From assembly GCA_002287215.1 (NCBI GenBank), contig LMVO01000046.1, positions 1 to 64,000 of the forward strand: DNA of 64,000 nucleotides. Reading direction: 5' to 3'. This document shows positions 18,699 to 28,068 of the stretch, piece after piece (the first letter of the stretch is position 1; every line of letters starts with the position of its first letter). A program made the translations under genes and the position numbers. The notes under the pieces are model-generated. The model saw only the letters and a program-made list of their open reading frames with translations. It had not been told where the DNA came from and ran no database searches. The DNA comes from Methanocorpusculum parvum. GTDB taxonomy: Archaea; Halobacteriota; Methanomicrobia; Methanomicrobiales; Methanocorpusculaceae.

Positions 18699-19172
18699 TT
18701 ACGCGAGCAGTTCGTCCCACTCGCCTGCATTGACGGCGGCAATTGCCTGTTTGGCAGTTTTGCCTTCGACGGTTACACCAACGGAAACGCAGGTGCCCAT
18801 AACTTCCTTTACGGCCGTTTTCAGGTCGTAAGAGAGCATGGATTCCATCTTCATCTTTGCAATGCGAATGACAGCTTCAAGCGGCAGATTACCAACTGCC
18901 TGAGTGTTCGGAGTGCCGGAACCCTTTTCGACGCCCGCTTCTTTCATTACAAGAGCGGTTGTCGGAGGAATACCGACTGTTAACGTGACGTTCTTTTTGT
19001 CATCGACCATTACCGTTACCGGAACAGACATGCCATTGAACTCAGCGGTCTTTTTGTTGATATCATCAACGACTGCTTTTACGTTGATCCCAAGGGGACC
19101 CAGTGCCGGACCGAGTGGCGGTCCTGCAGTTGCTCTACCGCCGGGTACCAGTACCTCGACAGTTTCTGCCAT
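18699..19172 (-). CDS. rpl11: 50S ribosomal protein L11
   Basis: L11 of the GTPase-associated center, 157 residues from the start MAETVEVLVPGGRATAGPP, which contains the proline-rich family motif. The open frame runs further upstream, but homologues begin here and the sequence GGTGAT, a good ribosome site, sits 5 bases before this ATG. It is separated from rpl1 by 129 bases that contain the L1-like leader and a possible promoter. Confidence 0.96.
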   Translation of the reverse strand: MAETVEVLVPGGRATAGPPLGPALGPLGINVKAVVDDINKKTAEFNGMSVPVTVMVDDKKNVTLTVGIPPTTALVMKEAGVEKGSGTPNTQAVGNLPLEAVIRIAKMKMESMLSYDLKTAVKEVMGTCVSVGVTVEGKTAKQAIAAVNAGEWDELLA

Positions 19173-19183
19173 TGTATCACCGT

Positions 19184-19215
19184 ATGTTGGCACATACCCG
19201 AAGGTAGCCCAACAT
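19184..19215 (-). promoter_or_regulatory. Two-part hairpin with UUCG loop in the rpl11 leader
   Basis: In the mRNA sense ATGTTGG and CCAACAT form a 7-bp stem around a second stem TACC-TTCG-GGTA with a UUCG tetraloop and an internal loop GC / TGTG. It ends 4 bases before the GGTGAT ribosome site of rpl11, so folding or protein binding could alter initiation. The structure is read directly; regulation is a guess. Confidence 0.5.
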
Positions 19216-19268
19216 TGGTTCACTAAGGTCGACCTCTGAGAACATAAATCTACTGGATAGATAGGCCG

Positions 19269-19275
19269 AAAAAAA
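19269..19275 (-). terminator. T-tract between spt5 and rpl11
   Basis: Seven T bases on the minus strand after the spt5 stop, followed by a possible promoter AGATTTATG near 19240-19248 for the rpl11 unit. This suggests that spt5 and rpl11 can be separate transcripts, although read-through is also possible. Confidence 0.4.
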
Positions 19276-19331
19276 CAGATGGATTGGAGAATGGATCAGG
19301 ATTTTCTGCATCCTCGCAGAAAAATCCGGGT

Positions 19332-19808
19332 TCAATCCTGATTACGATCGATCACACGGACATTATCGCCGCGAATGGTGATCGGGATCGGGACGATCGA
19401 CTCGTAAAGTTCAACGGTGATCTCTTCTTTGGTGTGGTCAACGCGCTTGACCACTGCCTTCTCACCCTTGAACGGACCGGCGATCAGTTCCACGATAGTT
19501 CCCTCGTCGATGCCGGAAACTGCCGGCTTTGGAACGAGGAAATGTTTGATCTCTTCCAGAGATGTTTCATTCTTCAAAACAATTCTGGCATGAGCGATCG
19601 ATTCGACAAGCTCTTCGACCCTGGCATGCTCTTCAGGGCTTTCCACGAAGACATAGCCTTTGATATCTTCCGGTACGACTACTGCTGTGACGACGACGTC
19701 CGTCATATTGTTCTCGATAGCCTCACGGATGTTGTCTGCAACGGTCCGCTCGTGCTTGGAGGTCGTCTTTAAGATATAGTAGTGATTGCCAAACTTTGAT
19801 TCTGTCAT
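19332..19808 (-). CDS. spt5: Transcription elongation factor Spt5 (NusG)
   Basis: Archaeal Spt5, 158 residues, holds RNA polymerase closed on its template together with Spt4. It has an NGN domain (FGNHYYILKTTSKHERTVAD at the start, EDIKGYVFVESPEEHARV in the middle) and a C-terminal KOW domain (GTIVELIAGPFKGEKAVVKR). It follows secE by 2 bases, the common archaeal and bacterial secE-nusG order, and precedes the ribosomal genes. Confidence 0.96.
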   Translation of the reverse strand: MTESKFGNHYYILKTTSKHERTVADNIREAIENNMTDVVVTAVVVPEDIKGYVFVESPEEHARVEELVESIAHARIVLKNETSLEEIKHFLVPKPAVSGIDEGTIVELIAGPFKGEKAVVKRVDHTKEEITVELYESIVPIPITIRGDNVRVIDRNQD

Positions 19809-19810
19809 AG

Positions 19811-20056
19811 TTATGGAAGGAGATATTCAAATATCAGATATATCAGGAACCCAAGGACGCCGATAAGTGCGATACCCACGGCGGCGACGGCGGAGATCTT
19901 CCAGAACTCCTCTTTTGTGGGCCTGCGTGCAAGTTTCAGAACACGAAGGTATTTTCTGAAGAATTCTGAAACACTTGCTTTCGTGATCACCGGCTTCTTA
20001 ATATGAATGGTGGGAAGTGCCTTTTTTTCATCGGTATTTTTCTCGTTTTTAACCAT
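19811..20056 (-). CDS. secE: Preprotein translocase subunit SecE (Sec61 gamma)
   Basis: An 81-residue protein with a charged N-terminal part, an amphipathic helix ([24 protein letters not shown]) and one C-terminal membrane span ([20 protein letters not shown]). This is the archaeal SecE layout. The N-terminal extension of about 25 residues is somewhat longer than the minimal family form. It lies between ftsZ and spt5. Confidence 0.9.
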   Translation of the reverse strand: MVKNEKNTDEKKALPTIHIKKPVITKASVSEFFRKYLRVLKLARRPTKEEFWKISAVAAVGIALIGVLGFLIYLIFEYLLP

Positions 20057-20060
20057 GTAT

Positions 20061-21383
20061 TCACCTCAGGAAGTCGATCTCAAACTTTGAGCGCTGGACC
20101 TGACTAGATTGTGATGCCCTAGATATTTGTTCCTGCTTACCATAAATCTGTGGTGACTGAACACCGGTAACGATGATCATGGTACGCATGCGGCCTTCCA
20201 TCTTCGGGTCGACCTGGACACCCCAGATGATGCGTGCTGCAGGATCGATCCTCTGATAGACTTCCTGGACAACACCTTCCGCTTCCACCATCGTCATATC
20301 GGGTCCGCCGATAACGTTGATGAGAGCAGCCGTCGCGCCGGTGATATCCACATCGAGGAGCGGGGAACGGAGAGCTTTTTTGATCGAATCGGTCGCTTTG
20401 TCCTCACTGTCGGAGTCGCCGACACCGATCATCGCGATGCCGCCCTGTTCCATAACGGTCCGGACATCGGCGAAGTCGAGGTTCACGAGACCAGGCAGCG
20501 TGATAAGTTCGGTGATACCTTTCACGGCACGCATCAGGACTTCATCGGAGACTTTGAATGCCTGGGCGAGCGGAAGGCGCGGCACAACTTCGAGGATACG
20601 GTCGTTCGGGATCACGATAACCGTGTCGGCAACTTCCCGGAGACGCTCGAGACCGATCTCGGCGTTTTCCATCCTGGTCGCACTTTCACTCGTAAAAGGC
20701 AGAGTAACGATCGCGATCGTCAAAGCGCCGATCTCTTTTGCGACTTTGGCAACGACGGGAGCGGAACCGGTACCGGTGCCGCCTCCAAGACCCGCGGTCA
20801 CGAAGACCATATTGCTGCCGGCAAGCGCCTGGCGGATAACATCCTCGCTTTCAACGGCAGCCTCTTCACCGCGCTGGGGGATCGCGCCGGCGCCGAGACC
20901 TTTGGTGGTCTGCCGGCCGATAAGGATACGGCGGCCGACTTTTCCGCGAAGCATAGAGAGATGCTGGGCATCGGTGTTGAGTGCATAGATCTCGGCACCC
21001 TCAACCCCTTCCTCATAAACGCGGGCAACGGTGTTGGACCCTCCGCCTCCGCAGCCGATCACCGTGATCTTTGTCCGGAGAGCAGCTAAGATGTCGTCGA
21101 ACTCTTCGTCATCGTCGGTCGGTGTTGTCTTGGCAGCGGTAAAACTGTACTGGCTGGAGTAGTCTACCTCGGGTTTTGGCTGCTCCTTCTTTACAGCCGG
21201 AGCCGGAGTCTGTACCGGAGCTGCCGCCTGGGCCGGTGCCGGCGTCTGCGGACGGGCAGAGTAGGTTTTTGCACCGAGCTCAGCCTCGGTTTCCGCATCA
21301 TAAATTGCGGAGACCGGTGTATCGTCGCGTGCAACGTCTTCGAACCGTTTGCGTGATAATGCTTCTTCTACAATTGATCTCAT
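20061..21383 (-). CDS. ftsZ: Cell division protein FtsZ with a long Pro/Ala-rich N-terminal tail
   Basis: FtsZ polymerises with GTP into the division ring. The core has [14 protein letters not shown] near residue 112, the tubulin signature [11 protein letters not shown] near residue 200 and the T7 region near 300. Total length 440: residues 1-108 come before the core and include a Pro/Ala-rich stretch (about 43-70) and an acidic patch DDDEEFDDI; many archaeal FtsZ proteins have a much shorter lead. The start [17 protein letters not shown] matches the family's usual N-terminal helix, so the extra part is an insertion after it. The ATG overlaps the dtdA stop in ATGA. Confidence 0.95.
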   Translation of the reverse strand: MRSIVEEALSRKRFEDVARDDTPVSAIYDAETEAELGAKTYSARPQTPAPAQAAAPVQTPAPAVKKEQPKPEVDYSSQYSFTAAKTTPTDDDEEFDDILAALRTKITVIGCGGGGSNTVARVYEEGVEGAEIYALNTDAQHLSMLRGKVGRRILIGRQTTKGLGAGAIPQRGEEAAVESEDVIRQALAGSNMVFVTAGLGGGTGTGSAPVVAKVAKEIGALTIAIVTLPFTSESATRMENAEIGLERLREVADTVIVIPNDRILEVVPRLPLAQAFKVSDEVLMRAVKGITELITLPGLVNLDFADVRTVMEQGGIAMIGVGDSDSEDKATDSIKKALRSPLLDVDITGATAALINVIGGPDMTMVEAEGVVQEVYQRIDPAARIIWGVQVDPKMEGRMRTMIIVTGVQSPQIYGKQEQISRASQSSQVQRSKFEIDFLR

Positions 21384-22711
21384 GAGTAATTCTCCAATCC
21401 CGGTATTTTGATGGATTTCCTGACCACTTTCGTGACCATATCCGGCGTGATCGTTCTGCCGTCGGGAAGATCCACAGATGATCCGGCGGCGAGCTGCCCG
21501 TACAGCGGACCTGACGGGACCCCAAGCGTGCGCGCGATACCGGGGTCAAACTGCCGGCGGGTTATCGTGATTTGATCACCTTCCACCAAACTATCCTGTG
21601 TACGTGTTATTTGTTGAACGGATAAGACTATTAAATCACCTGATACCTGACGCCTGTTTTTTGCAGATGTCAGCAGAGTCGGCATAATCCTGCCGCCTTT
21701 TCCTGTCGTGTGAAAAATATTCCCCATTTTCTCCAGCTCAGCCAGAAAGAGCTCTTCATACCCGAGAAATGCTGCAGAAAACAGATCCGGAGGCATCTCG
21801 ATCACCGAAGGTTCTTCGTCCAAAATCCTGCCGTGCGGAAAGATTTTCAGATCAGGGGCCGTAGCTGCGGCCAGATCGCGATACGCGAGCCAGGTCCCAA
21901 ACGACATCTCATTGATTTTTCGCAGGTCGCCTTCGGTGATCTCCTCAAGACCAAGATCGGCGAGGATCCCGTCAATATGCGCTAACTCCTGCTTTGAAAG
22001 AGCTTTACGGTCGATATGCGCGGCCGCGGCCCCGCCGGATTTTGCGATCATCTGGGATACCATCTCCTTTGACACGGAACCTGCATCCCGGGTGTGCATC
22101 ATATGGCCGAATGCCCCTTTCGTCTCGAGACAGATCGCCGTCTGCCTGGCTGCATAATGGGTCCCGCCAAACCCGATAAGCGCCAATGCGTCCGGCGAAG
22201 GCTGAGCATACAAAACACTTTTAGCCGCTGCCGTACATGCGGAAACATCGTTCCACTCCTTTTCGGTACTGCCCACCTCGACAAAGAAGAACGGAACCGG
22301 AAGATCCGTCGGTCCGTGATGAGTGATCTCATAAGAGACCCGGTAACCTTCCGGAGCGAACATTGCATGATTCTGCAGAACCGCCTTCATCCAGGCCGGA
22401 CTCGTCAGACCAAGCTCCATATCCCGGCCGCCAAGTCCGGCGACGCCGAAGTTTCCTGCCGGATGGACCGTCAGGACCGGAACCGGGTTCACACTTGAGT
22501 GACGGGAAACAACGATGATAAGATCAGCGTTGGGATTCACCGCGGATCTTTCCGCGTGAATGATCCGGCCGGGAACAGTGTGAAACGTCACCTCGTTTCC
22601 ATTGAAAAGAGGGAACCCTCCCTTTGGCGGATTTTTCAGAAGGTCATCGACAGCCGCCCGGATATTTCGTCCCGCCGGATCGGAATCAGAGTTCACTATG
22701 TCAATGATCAT
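21380..22711 (-). CDS. dtdA: D-aminoacyl-tRNA deacylase, archaeal type
   Basis: A 443-residue protein of the archaeal/plant DTD2 (GEK1) type that removes D-amino acids from mischarged tRNA. Supporting parts are the [20 protein letters not shown] segment near residue 154 (the metal-binding histidines) and [17 protein letters not shown] near 202, plus the N-terminal domain [12 protein letters not shown]. It overlaps ftsZ by 4 bases. The last 100 residues ([31 protein letters not shown]) may be an added C-terminal domain. Assignment by motif; length matches homologues with this tail. Confidence 0.88.
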   Translation of the reverse strand: MIIDIVNSDSDPAGRNIRAAVDDLLKNPPKGGFPLFNGNEVTFHTVPGRIIHAERSAVNPNADLIIVVSRHSSVNPVPVLTVHPAGNFGVAGLGGRDMELGLTSPAWMKAVLQNHAMFAPEGYRVSYEITHHGPTDLPVPFFFVEVGSTEKEWNDVSACTAAAKSVLYAQPSPDALALIGFGGTHYAARQTAICLETKGAFGHMMHTRDAGSVSKEMVSQMIAKSGGAAAAHIDRKALSKQELAHIDGILADLGLEEITEGDLRKINEMSFGTWLAYRDLAAATAPDLKIFPHGRILDEEPSVIEMPPDLFSAAFLGYEELFLAELEKMGNIFHTTGKGGRIMPTLLTSAKNRRQVSGDLIVLSVQQITRTQDSLVEGDQITITRRQFDPGIARTLGVPSGPLYGQLAAGSSVDLPDGRTITPDMVTKVVRKSIKIPGLENYS

Positions 22712-22712
22712 A

Positions 22713-23546
22713 CTACAAATATCCGATCCCCGTCAGGGAAGAGAAGATCCACAAAATAACAAATATCACCGGAACATGGACGAGATAAATGAACAGCGTC
22801 ACCATCCCGTTTCCAAGCTTTGCAAGACCGGTCCCGACCGGCCCGGGTTCCCGAAGGGAAAAACCCCGGCGTCCGTGAGGATAGAAAACATTCCCCAGAC
22901 CCACTCCCAGAAGAAGTACGCCAAACCAGGGAAACAGCGGGAAGTAATCCTGCGTATACTGCATAAAATCCTCTGCATGGATGCCCAGAGGATAGAGCCA
23001 GGACGGATCATTGATATACGGAAAAATGAACGCGCCGACCGCGATGATGATCATGCCGATGATGATGTTCCATTTTCCGTATCTCAAGAGAGGGATCGCA
23101 AGAAGCATGGACACCCCGAGCATATGAAGAAAACCGAACTTGATAAATGCCTCGCTCCCAAGAAAGACAGAGGCGCCGATCCAGCTCGCGATCGTGATGC
23201 AAAAACCGAGAGCCAAAAGAAACAGGGCTTTGACGACCAGAGCGCCGTAATACTCTTTTGTGGTTTTCCCCCTCATTCGTTCATGCCGAAGGATCATCGC
23301 CATGCCTGCAATGAGAACGAAAATGCCGGACCCGAACATATACGTGTTATAATAGGCAAGGAACCGGGGATCCTCGGTGATGATGTGAAACATCACAAGA
23401 CACGCAAGTAAGTGGTAAAAGAGCATCCCCAAAATGGCAATACCGCGAACGGCGTCCACCTCCCAGTACCGCTCGCTCTGCGGAGCGCCTGACCCGCCGG
23501 GCATTACCCGGACAGAGTCGTCGTTTTCCAGTATTTCACCACCCAT
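22713..23546 (-). CDS. DUF1624/HGSNAT-like membrane protein, paralogue 1
   Basis: First of three neighbouring paralogues of the heparan-alpha-glucosaminide N-acetyltransferase-like family. The signature SERYWEVDAVRGIAILGMLFY-like start, with the Arg-Gly of the first helix, is shared by all three. About 277 residues with at least six membrane spans, ending in a short loop and a last span (TLFIYLVHVPVIFVILWIF). The start at 23546 has AGGA 8 bases upstream; ATG at 23573 is also possible. It probably acetylates or otherwise modifies a cell-surface or lipid group, but the substrate is unknown. Confidence 0.85.
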   Translation of the reverse strand: MGGEILENDDSVRVMPGGSGAPQSERYWEVDAVRGIAILGMLFYHLLACLVMFHIITEDPRFLAYYNTYMFGSGIFVLIAGMAMILRHERMRGKTTKEYYGALVVKALFLLALGFCITIASWIGASVFLGSEAFIKFGFLHMLGVSMLLAIPLLRYGKWNIIIGMIIIAVGAFIFPYINDPSWLYPLGIHAEDFMQYTQDYFPLFPWFGVLLLGVGLGNVFYPHGRRGFSLREPGPVGTGLAKLGNGMVTLFIYLVHVPVIFVILWIFSSLTGIGYL

Positions 23547-23592
23547 TGTTCCATTCCTATTGGTTGTGTGCATCTAAGTACTTTATGAACAG

Positions 23593-24420
23593 CTAAACAT
23601 ACCCGATCCCGGTCGTGATGCTGAGCAGCCACAGGATAACAAAAAAGACCGGCATGTGAACGAGATAAATGATCAGCGTGATCTTGCCGTATCCCATCTT
23701 CGCGAAAAATCTGCCGAGGATCCCGGGCTGTCTGACGGAAAACGATCTGACGCCTTTTGGATAGAAGATGTTTCCAAGACCCACCCCTAAGAGAATGAAC
23801 CCGCTCCACGGAAAGATCGGGAAGTAGTCAGGCGTGTGATCCATAAAATCGGCGCCATGGATCCCGAGAGGATAAAGCCACCCGGGATCCTGGATCCCTG
23901 GAATGATGAACACCCCGATAAGGATGATCAGGATGCCGAATAAGATGTTCCATTTCCCAAACCTCAGGAGAGGGATCGCGATCAGCATCGAAATACTCAG
24001 CATATGGAGGAACCCGAACTTGATGAAGACATCGTTGTTATAGATAACGACCGAAGCAAGCCATGTCAGCGCCGTGATACACATCGCGATAAAAAACAGG
24101 ACCAAAGCCTTTTTCGCGATCTCGCGGTAATAAGACCCCATCGGCTTTCCAAGCATGCGGTTATACCGGAGAACGATCGCCACGCCGGCGATCAGAATAA
24201 AGGCCGCCGAGACGATCACGATCGGGCTGTAATAAAAGAGAAACTCGTTGGTCTCCTCCAGGATGTGAAACATCACGAGGATCGCGAGAAAATGAAAGTA
24301 GAGCATCCCGAAAAGGGCAAGACCGCGGATGGCGTCGATCTCCCAGTATCGTTCACTTTTCACCCGCGGAGGAGAACCCGGAGTGCCGCACTGCTCTTCA
24401 TTTCTCATTGTTTCAGGCAT
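23593..24420 (-). CDS. DUF1624/HGSNAT-like membrane protein, paralogue 2
   Basis: A 275-residue neighbour with the same plan: SERYWEIDAIRGLALFGM at residues 23-40, a long series of hydrophobic spans and conserved loop segments FLHMLSISMLIAIPLLRFGKW and SGFILLGVGLGNIFYPKG. It is closest to paralogue 1 by eye (shared KFGFLHML and WLYPLGIHGADFM-type segments). The 46-base gap to paralogue 1 suggests one transcript. Function not known; family-level only. Confidence 0.85.
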   Translation of the reverse strand: MPETMRNEEQCGTPGSPPRVKSERYWEIDAIRGLALFGMLYFHFLAILVMFHILEETNEFLFYYSPIVIVSAAFILIAGVAIVLRYNRMLGKPMGSYYREIAKKALVLFFIAMCITALTWLASVVIYNNDVFIKFGFLHMLSISMLIAIPLLRFGKWNILFGILIILIGVFIIPGIQDPGWLYPLGIHGADFMDHTPDYFPIFPWSGFILLGVGLGNIFYPKGVRSFSVRQPGILGRFFAKMGYGKITLIIYLVHMPVFFVILWLLSITTGIGYV

Positions 24421-24458
24421 GTATGCGCTTTTTGGATAAGTAGTTTGTCAGCAGGGAT

Positions 24459-25253
24459 TCAGAGATGACCGATCGGAAAACCGAGCAGACCGGAAACTAC
24501 GACGATCACGAGGAGCACAGCGCCGATCAAAGGTATGTGGGCGAGGTAGATCTCCAGAGGATACCGGCCGATGAAGGCAAGCGCCTGACTGATCTTTCCC
24601 GCTTCGGGGAAAGCATATCTGCGGATCCCTTTTGGATACAGAAGAGCTCCGATGCATACGCCAAGCAGCATAACGCCGACCCAGGGAAAGATAGGGAAAT
24701 AATCACGCGGAACAAAATCCGGCGGCAGGATCCCGAAAACCATCAGCCATGCCGGTCCTTTGATCTTTTCAAGACCGATCCCAAGCAGGATGAAAAATAC
24801 CGCAGGAATCAGATTCCATTTTCCGAGCCGCAAAAAAGGGATACATATGATCATCGAAAGACCCATCATCTGCAGAAAATTGAAGTACATGTACCTTGCG
24901 TCGTTGATGAACAGCAGGATCAAAAGAGAGGCAACGACAGAGACGCCTACGCCGATCAGAAATATCTCGACACCGCGTTTCAGGATGGCGAAATGATAAG
25001 CACGTCGCGGCCGGCCGGCCATTCGTCCGTGACGAAGGACAAGGGCCGCTCCGGATATGATGACAAACACGCTTGTCCCGAGAGGCAGATAGACATAGAG
25101 TCCTAACCACACCTCCGTATCAATGATGTGAAAGACACCCAGAAGAAAAACGGTGTGGAGAATGATCATCGCCAGAAGCGCAAAACCGCGTATCGCATCG
25201 ATCTCCCAGTACCGTTCCTTCACCGGGGCGGGACAGACGTCATCCATGTGCAT
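24459..25253 (-). CDS. DUF1624/HGSNAT-like membrane protein, paralogue 3
   Basis: First in transcription order and the most divergent of the three (about 264 residues). It keeps KERYWEIDAIRGFALLAM at the start, the loop PAWLMVFGILPPDFVPRDYF and the VGVMLLGVCIGALLYPKG segment. Several membrane spans are evident. The frame opens with GTG at 25256; ATG at 25253 or 25247 are better starts. A TATA-like CTATAGTG lies just upstream. Substrate unknown. Confidence 0.82.
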   Translation of the reverse strand: MHMDDVCPAPVKERYWEIDAIRGFALLAMIILHTVFLLGVFHIIDTEVWLGLYVYLPLGTSVFVIISGAALVLRHGRMAGRPRRAYHFAILKRGVEIFLIGVGVSVVASLLILLFINDARYMYFNFLQMMGLSMIICIPFLRLGKWNLIPAVFFILLGIGLEKIKGPAWLMVFGILPPDFVPRDYFPIFPWVGVMLLGVCIGALLYPKGIRRYAFPEAGKISQALAFIGRYPLEIYLAHIPLIGAVLLVIVVVSGLLGFPIGHL

Positions 25254-25308
25254 CACTATAGGTCGGGGGAGATAAAGAAGGTCGGCATGGAAATGATCCG
25301 GGGAGGGA

Positions 25309-26274
25309 TCAGTACACCTTCTTTGCCAGTTCGCTCACGAGCCCGAAAAGTTCCGGCGCCACCCACGCGGGATCACAGTATTTCTCATAAATGCAGAGCC
25401 GTTCTCTGAGTTCATATCCGCGGGAGGTCTCTTTGAGCGCATCCAGAGCCGGCCAGAGATGCTCCGGATTGATGTAATCGATCGTAACGGGCGAGACACC
25501 GCCAAGATCCGTCACCCCGAGATCGAGGAGAAGAGAAGCGTCGGCAAGATTCGGCGGGATCTGGATCGAGACGTCTGATGGCAGGATCTCTTTTGCAAGC
25601 CGGATGGTATCCGCGATCACCTCGGTCGAAGCGCCGGGGCAGGACGCCATCTCGGTTCCCGGTTTTGGACAGAAGTTCTGGACGATCACTTCCTGGATGT
25701 GCCCGTATCTTTTATGCAGATCACGGATGACTTCGAGAGACTCGATCCGGTCCTCCCGGGTCTCGCCGATCCCAAGGAGCAGTCCGGTCGTGAACGGGAT
25801 CTTCAGTCTGCCGGCATTTTCCATCATCTCGATCCTGACGGCCGGATCTTTGCCCGGACTGTGGGCATGGGCAGGGATCGCGGCGGTGGTTTCAAGCATC
25901 AGACCCATGCTCGCGTTCACGGGCCGGAGATCCTCCAGCTCTTCATAGGTAAGGATGCCGGCATTCGTGTGAGGCAAAATCCCAAGCGATATGGCATAGC
26001 GGCTCATGTCCTTACAGTAGGAAAGAATATCCGGGTATCCCATCCTGTTGATGTATGCGGTGAACCCGGCTTCCCGTTCGGGGCGTTCGCCGAACGTAAA
26101 GAGGGCTTCGGTGCAGGAAAACGCGGCTCCCCGTTCCAGCGTGGAGATGACCTCCTCTTTTGGCATAACACATCCGTCCGCCACACAGGATTTGAACGAA
26201 CAGTATCCGCAGGCATTTGCGCAGACAGTGGTCAGCGGGAGAAACACATTGCGGGAAAACGTAATGACCGGCAT
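25309..26274 (-). CDS. cofG: 7,8-didemethyl-8-hydroxy-5-deazariboflavin synthase subunit CofG
   Basis: CofG is the radical SAM half of FO synthase; with CofH it makes the F420 chromophore from tyrosine and the ribityl-uracil. The iron-sulfur motif CANACGYC lies at residues 18-25. The start MPVITFSRNVFLPLTT is chosen over 26295 because the family begins there and the ATG lies 1 base after the stop of the upstream gene (TGATATG). About 321 residues, normal length. The C-terminal part with GGVSPVTIDYINPEH is typical. CofH is not in this window. Confidence 0.95.
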   Translation of the reverse strand: MPVITFSRNVFLPLTTVCANACGYCSFKSCVADGCVMPKEEVISTLERGAAFSCTEALFTFGERPEREAGFTAYINRMGYPDILSYCKDMSRYAISLGILPHTNAGILTYEELEDLRPVNASMGLMLETTAAIPAHAHSPGKDPAVRIEMMENAGRLKIPFTTGLLLGIGETREDRIESLEVIRDLHKRYGHIQEVIVQNFCPKPGTEMASCPGASTEVIADTIRLAKEILPSDVSIQIPPNLADASLLLDLGVTDLGGVSPVTIDYINPEHLWPALDALKETSRGYELRERLCIYEKYCDPAWVAPELFGLVSELAKKVY

Positions 26275-26275
26275 A

Positions 26276-26461
26276 TCACACAACCTCATTTTCAAAACGG
26301 CGTCCGATGAAGATGCAAGCGAGTGAAAGGGTCAGGCATACGCCGGCGACTAAATAAAAAACACCGGCATTGCCGATCAAAAGTCCGGCAACTGCCGAGA
26401 CGACCGAAGCAACCAGGAGCCCTTTTCCCCAGTACTCGAAGAGCATTCTGTAAGACACCAC
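26276..26461 (-). CDS. Small two-span membrane protein before cofG
   Basis: A 61-residue protein with two hydrophobic segments (VASVVSAVAGLLIGNAGVFY and LVAGVCLTLSLACIFIG) and a charged end. Its stop is one base before the cofG ATG, so it is probably co-translated with cofG. I do not recognise a family. Codon use and coupled spacing suggest a real gene; function unknown. Confidence 0.55.
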   Translation of the reverse strand: MVSYRMLFEYWGKGLLVASVVSAVAGLLIGNAGVFYLVAGVCLTLSLACIFIGRRFENEVV

Positions 26462-26521
26462 AATATAGTATCATTCGAGGTGTAGATACATCAACTTTTA
26501 TCATCCGCAAAGCGCATATTC

Positions 26522-28021
26522 ATGTATCTTATGCTTGATCTGGTATCCGTAATCATCGAAGAGTTTCTCTGGTTTCTGCAGCTGATCGTTGTGCTGCTGG
26601 ACATCGGCGCATGTATCACGGTGATATTTCTGGAAAGACGGAGCCCCCAGACGGCACTGACCTGGGTCCTGGTCATGATCTTTCTCCCGTTTCTGGGATT
26701 ATTTCTGTACCTGTTCTTCGGCAGACACCTCTACGGATCGCGTATCTTCAGCAAAAAGACCAAAGCCGATCTGATGCTGGCGGCTCAGGCTGAGGAACAG
26801 TTTCAAAAGATCACGGAGAACGCACTGGAACTTGCCCCAAGCATCTCACGGTTCGACAGCACGATCGCACTCCTTCTCAGTCTGGACAAGGCGGTCCTGA
26901 CAAGAAATAATGAACTCACCCTCTACACCGACGGAGAGATGAAGTTCGCCGCCTTCAAAGAAGCAGTGGCGGGAGCAAAACATCACATCCACCTGGAGTA
27001 TTTCATCATCCGGGATGATGAGCTTGGAGATGAGATCATACAGCTTCTCGCAGAAAAAGCAGCAGAAGGGGTCGAAGTCAGAGCGATCTTCGATGCCGCC
27101 GGGACGTTTTCCGTGAAGGATGAGTTCTTTGCTCCGCTGAAAAAGGCAGGCGGGGATGTGCGGATCTTTTTCCCGCTCAAGGTTTCATTTCTGAATACCC
27201 GGCTGCATTTCAGGAACCACCGAAAGATCCTGGTGGTCGACGGGGTGACCGGATTTATCGGCGGGTTCAATATCGGGGATGAGTATCTGGGGAAAGGACC
27301 GATGGGATACTGGCGGGACACTCATCTGCGTCTTCACGGAAAAGCCGTCGTTGCATTGCAGACCAGGTTCATTATGGACTGGAACTATGCGGCAAAGGAT
27401 GCCCAGATATCAGTGGAAGACAGGGACTGTCCGTACTATCCCGAGGACGGGTTTTTAGATGTTACGGGGCATTCCTATGTCCAGATCGCCTCTTCCGGAC
27501 CGGATTCTGCGGAAAAAGCCATCTATTCCGGGTACATGAGTCTGATCGGCCATGCGAAGGAGTCGATCTATATCCACACGCCGTATTTCATTCCGGATGA
27601 ACCGATGCTTACCGGTCTTGTGCTTGCTGCACGCTCAGGGATCGATGTGCGGATCGTTATCCCCTGCAAACCCGATCATCCGTTTGTGTACTGGGCGAAT
27701 CATTCGTATCTGGGGGATCTGCTCGCGGCAGGCGTGCGGGGTTATATCTACAATGACGGATTCATCCACAGTAAAGCCGGGATCTTCGACGGGATAAGTA
27801 CAACCATAGGTACAGCCAACTGGGATATCCGCAGTTTCAAACTGAACTTTGAAACGAACGCGTTCGTCTATGATATCGAGTTTGGAAAACGAATGAACCG
27901 GATCTTTCTTGAGGAGCTGGAGACGAACTGTACGGAGATCACGCTGGAAGAGTACAATCTGCGATCAACATCCGTGAGGATAAAAGAGGGAATTTCGCGG
28001 CTGTTTTCTGCTCTGCTGTGA
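26522..28021 (+). CDS. Cardiolipin synthase-like phospholipase D protein
   Basis: A 499-residue membrane enzyme with two HKD motifs: HFRNHRKILVVDG near residue 233 and FIHSKAGIFDG near residue 415, both complete, and two N-terminal membrane spans (LVSVIIEEFLWFLQLIVVLL and TWVLVMIFLPFLGLFLYL). This is the bacterial cardiolipin synthase layout. In archaea such enzymes join two phospholipids to give archaeal cardiolipin analogues. The exact substrate is inferred. A TATA-like box precedes it near 26494 (ACTTTTATC). Confidence 0.9.
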   Translation: MYLMLDLVSVIIEEFLWFLQLIVVLLDIGACITVIFLERRSPQTALTWVLVMIFLPFLGLFLYLFFGRHLYGSRIFSKKTKADLMLAAQAEEQFQKITENALELAPSISRFDSTIALLLSLDKAVLTRNNELTLYTDGEMKFAAFKEAVAGAKHHIHLEYFIIRDDELGDEIIQLLAEKAAEGVEVRAIFDAAGTFSVKDEFFAPLKKAGGDVRIFFPLKVSFLNTRLHFRNHRKILVVDGVTGFIGGFNIGDEYLGKGPMGYWRDTHLRLHGKAVVALQTRFIMDWNYAAKDAQISVEDRDCPYYPEDGFLDVTGHSYVQIASSGPDSAEKAIYSGYMSLIGHAKESIYIHTPYFIPDEPMLTGLVLAARSGIDVRIVIPCKPDHPFVYWANHSYLGDLLAAGVRGYIYNDGFIHSKAGIFDGISTTIGTANWDIRSFKLNFETNAFVYDIEFGKRMNRIFLEELETNCTEITLEEYNLRSTSVRIKEGISRLFSALL

Positions 28022-28068
28022 GGAGTTTCAATAATCTATTTATAGCGAAGAGAACCAGTAGAAAACAT

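Noticed and set aside
22602-23411. 269-codon plus-strand ORF over the DUF1624 gene
   Set aside because: Highly charged composition is the antisense of a hydrophobic membrane protein.
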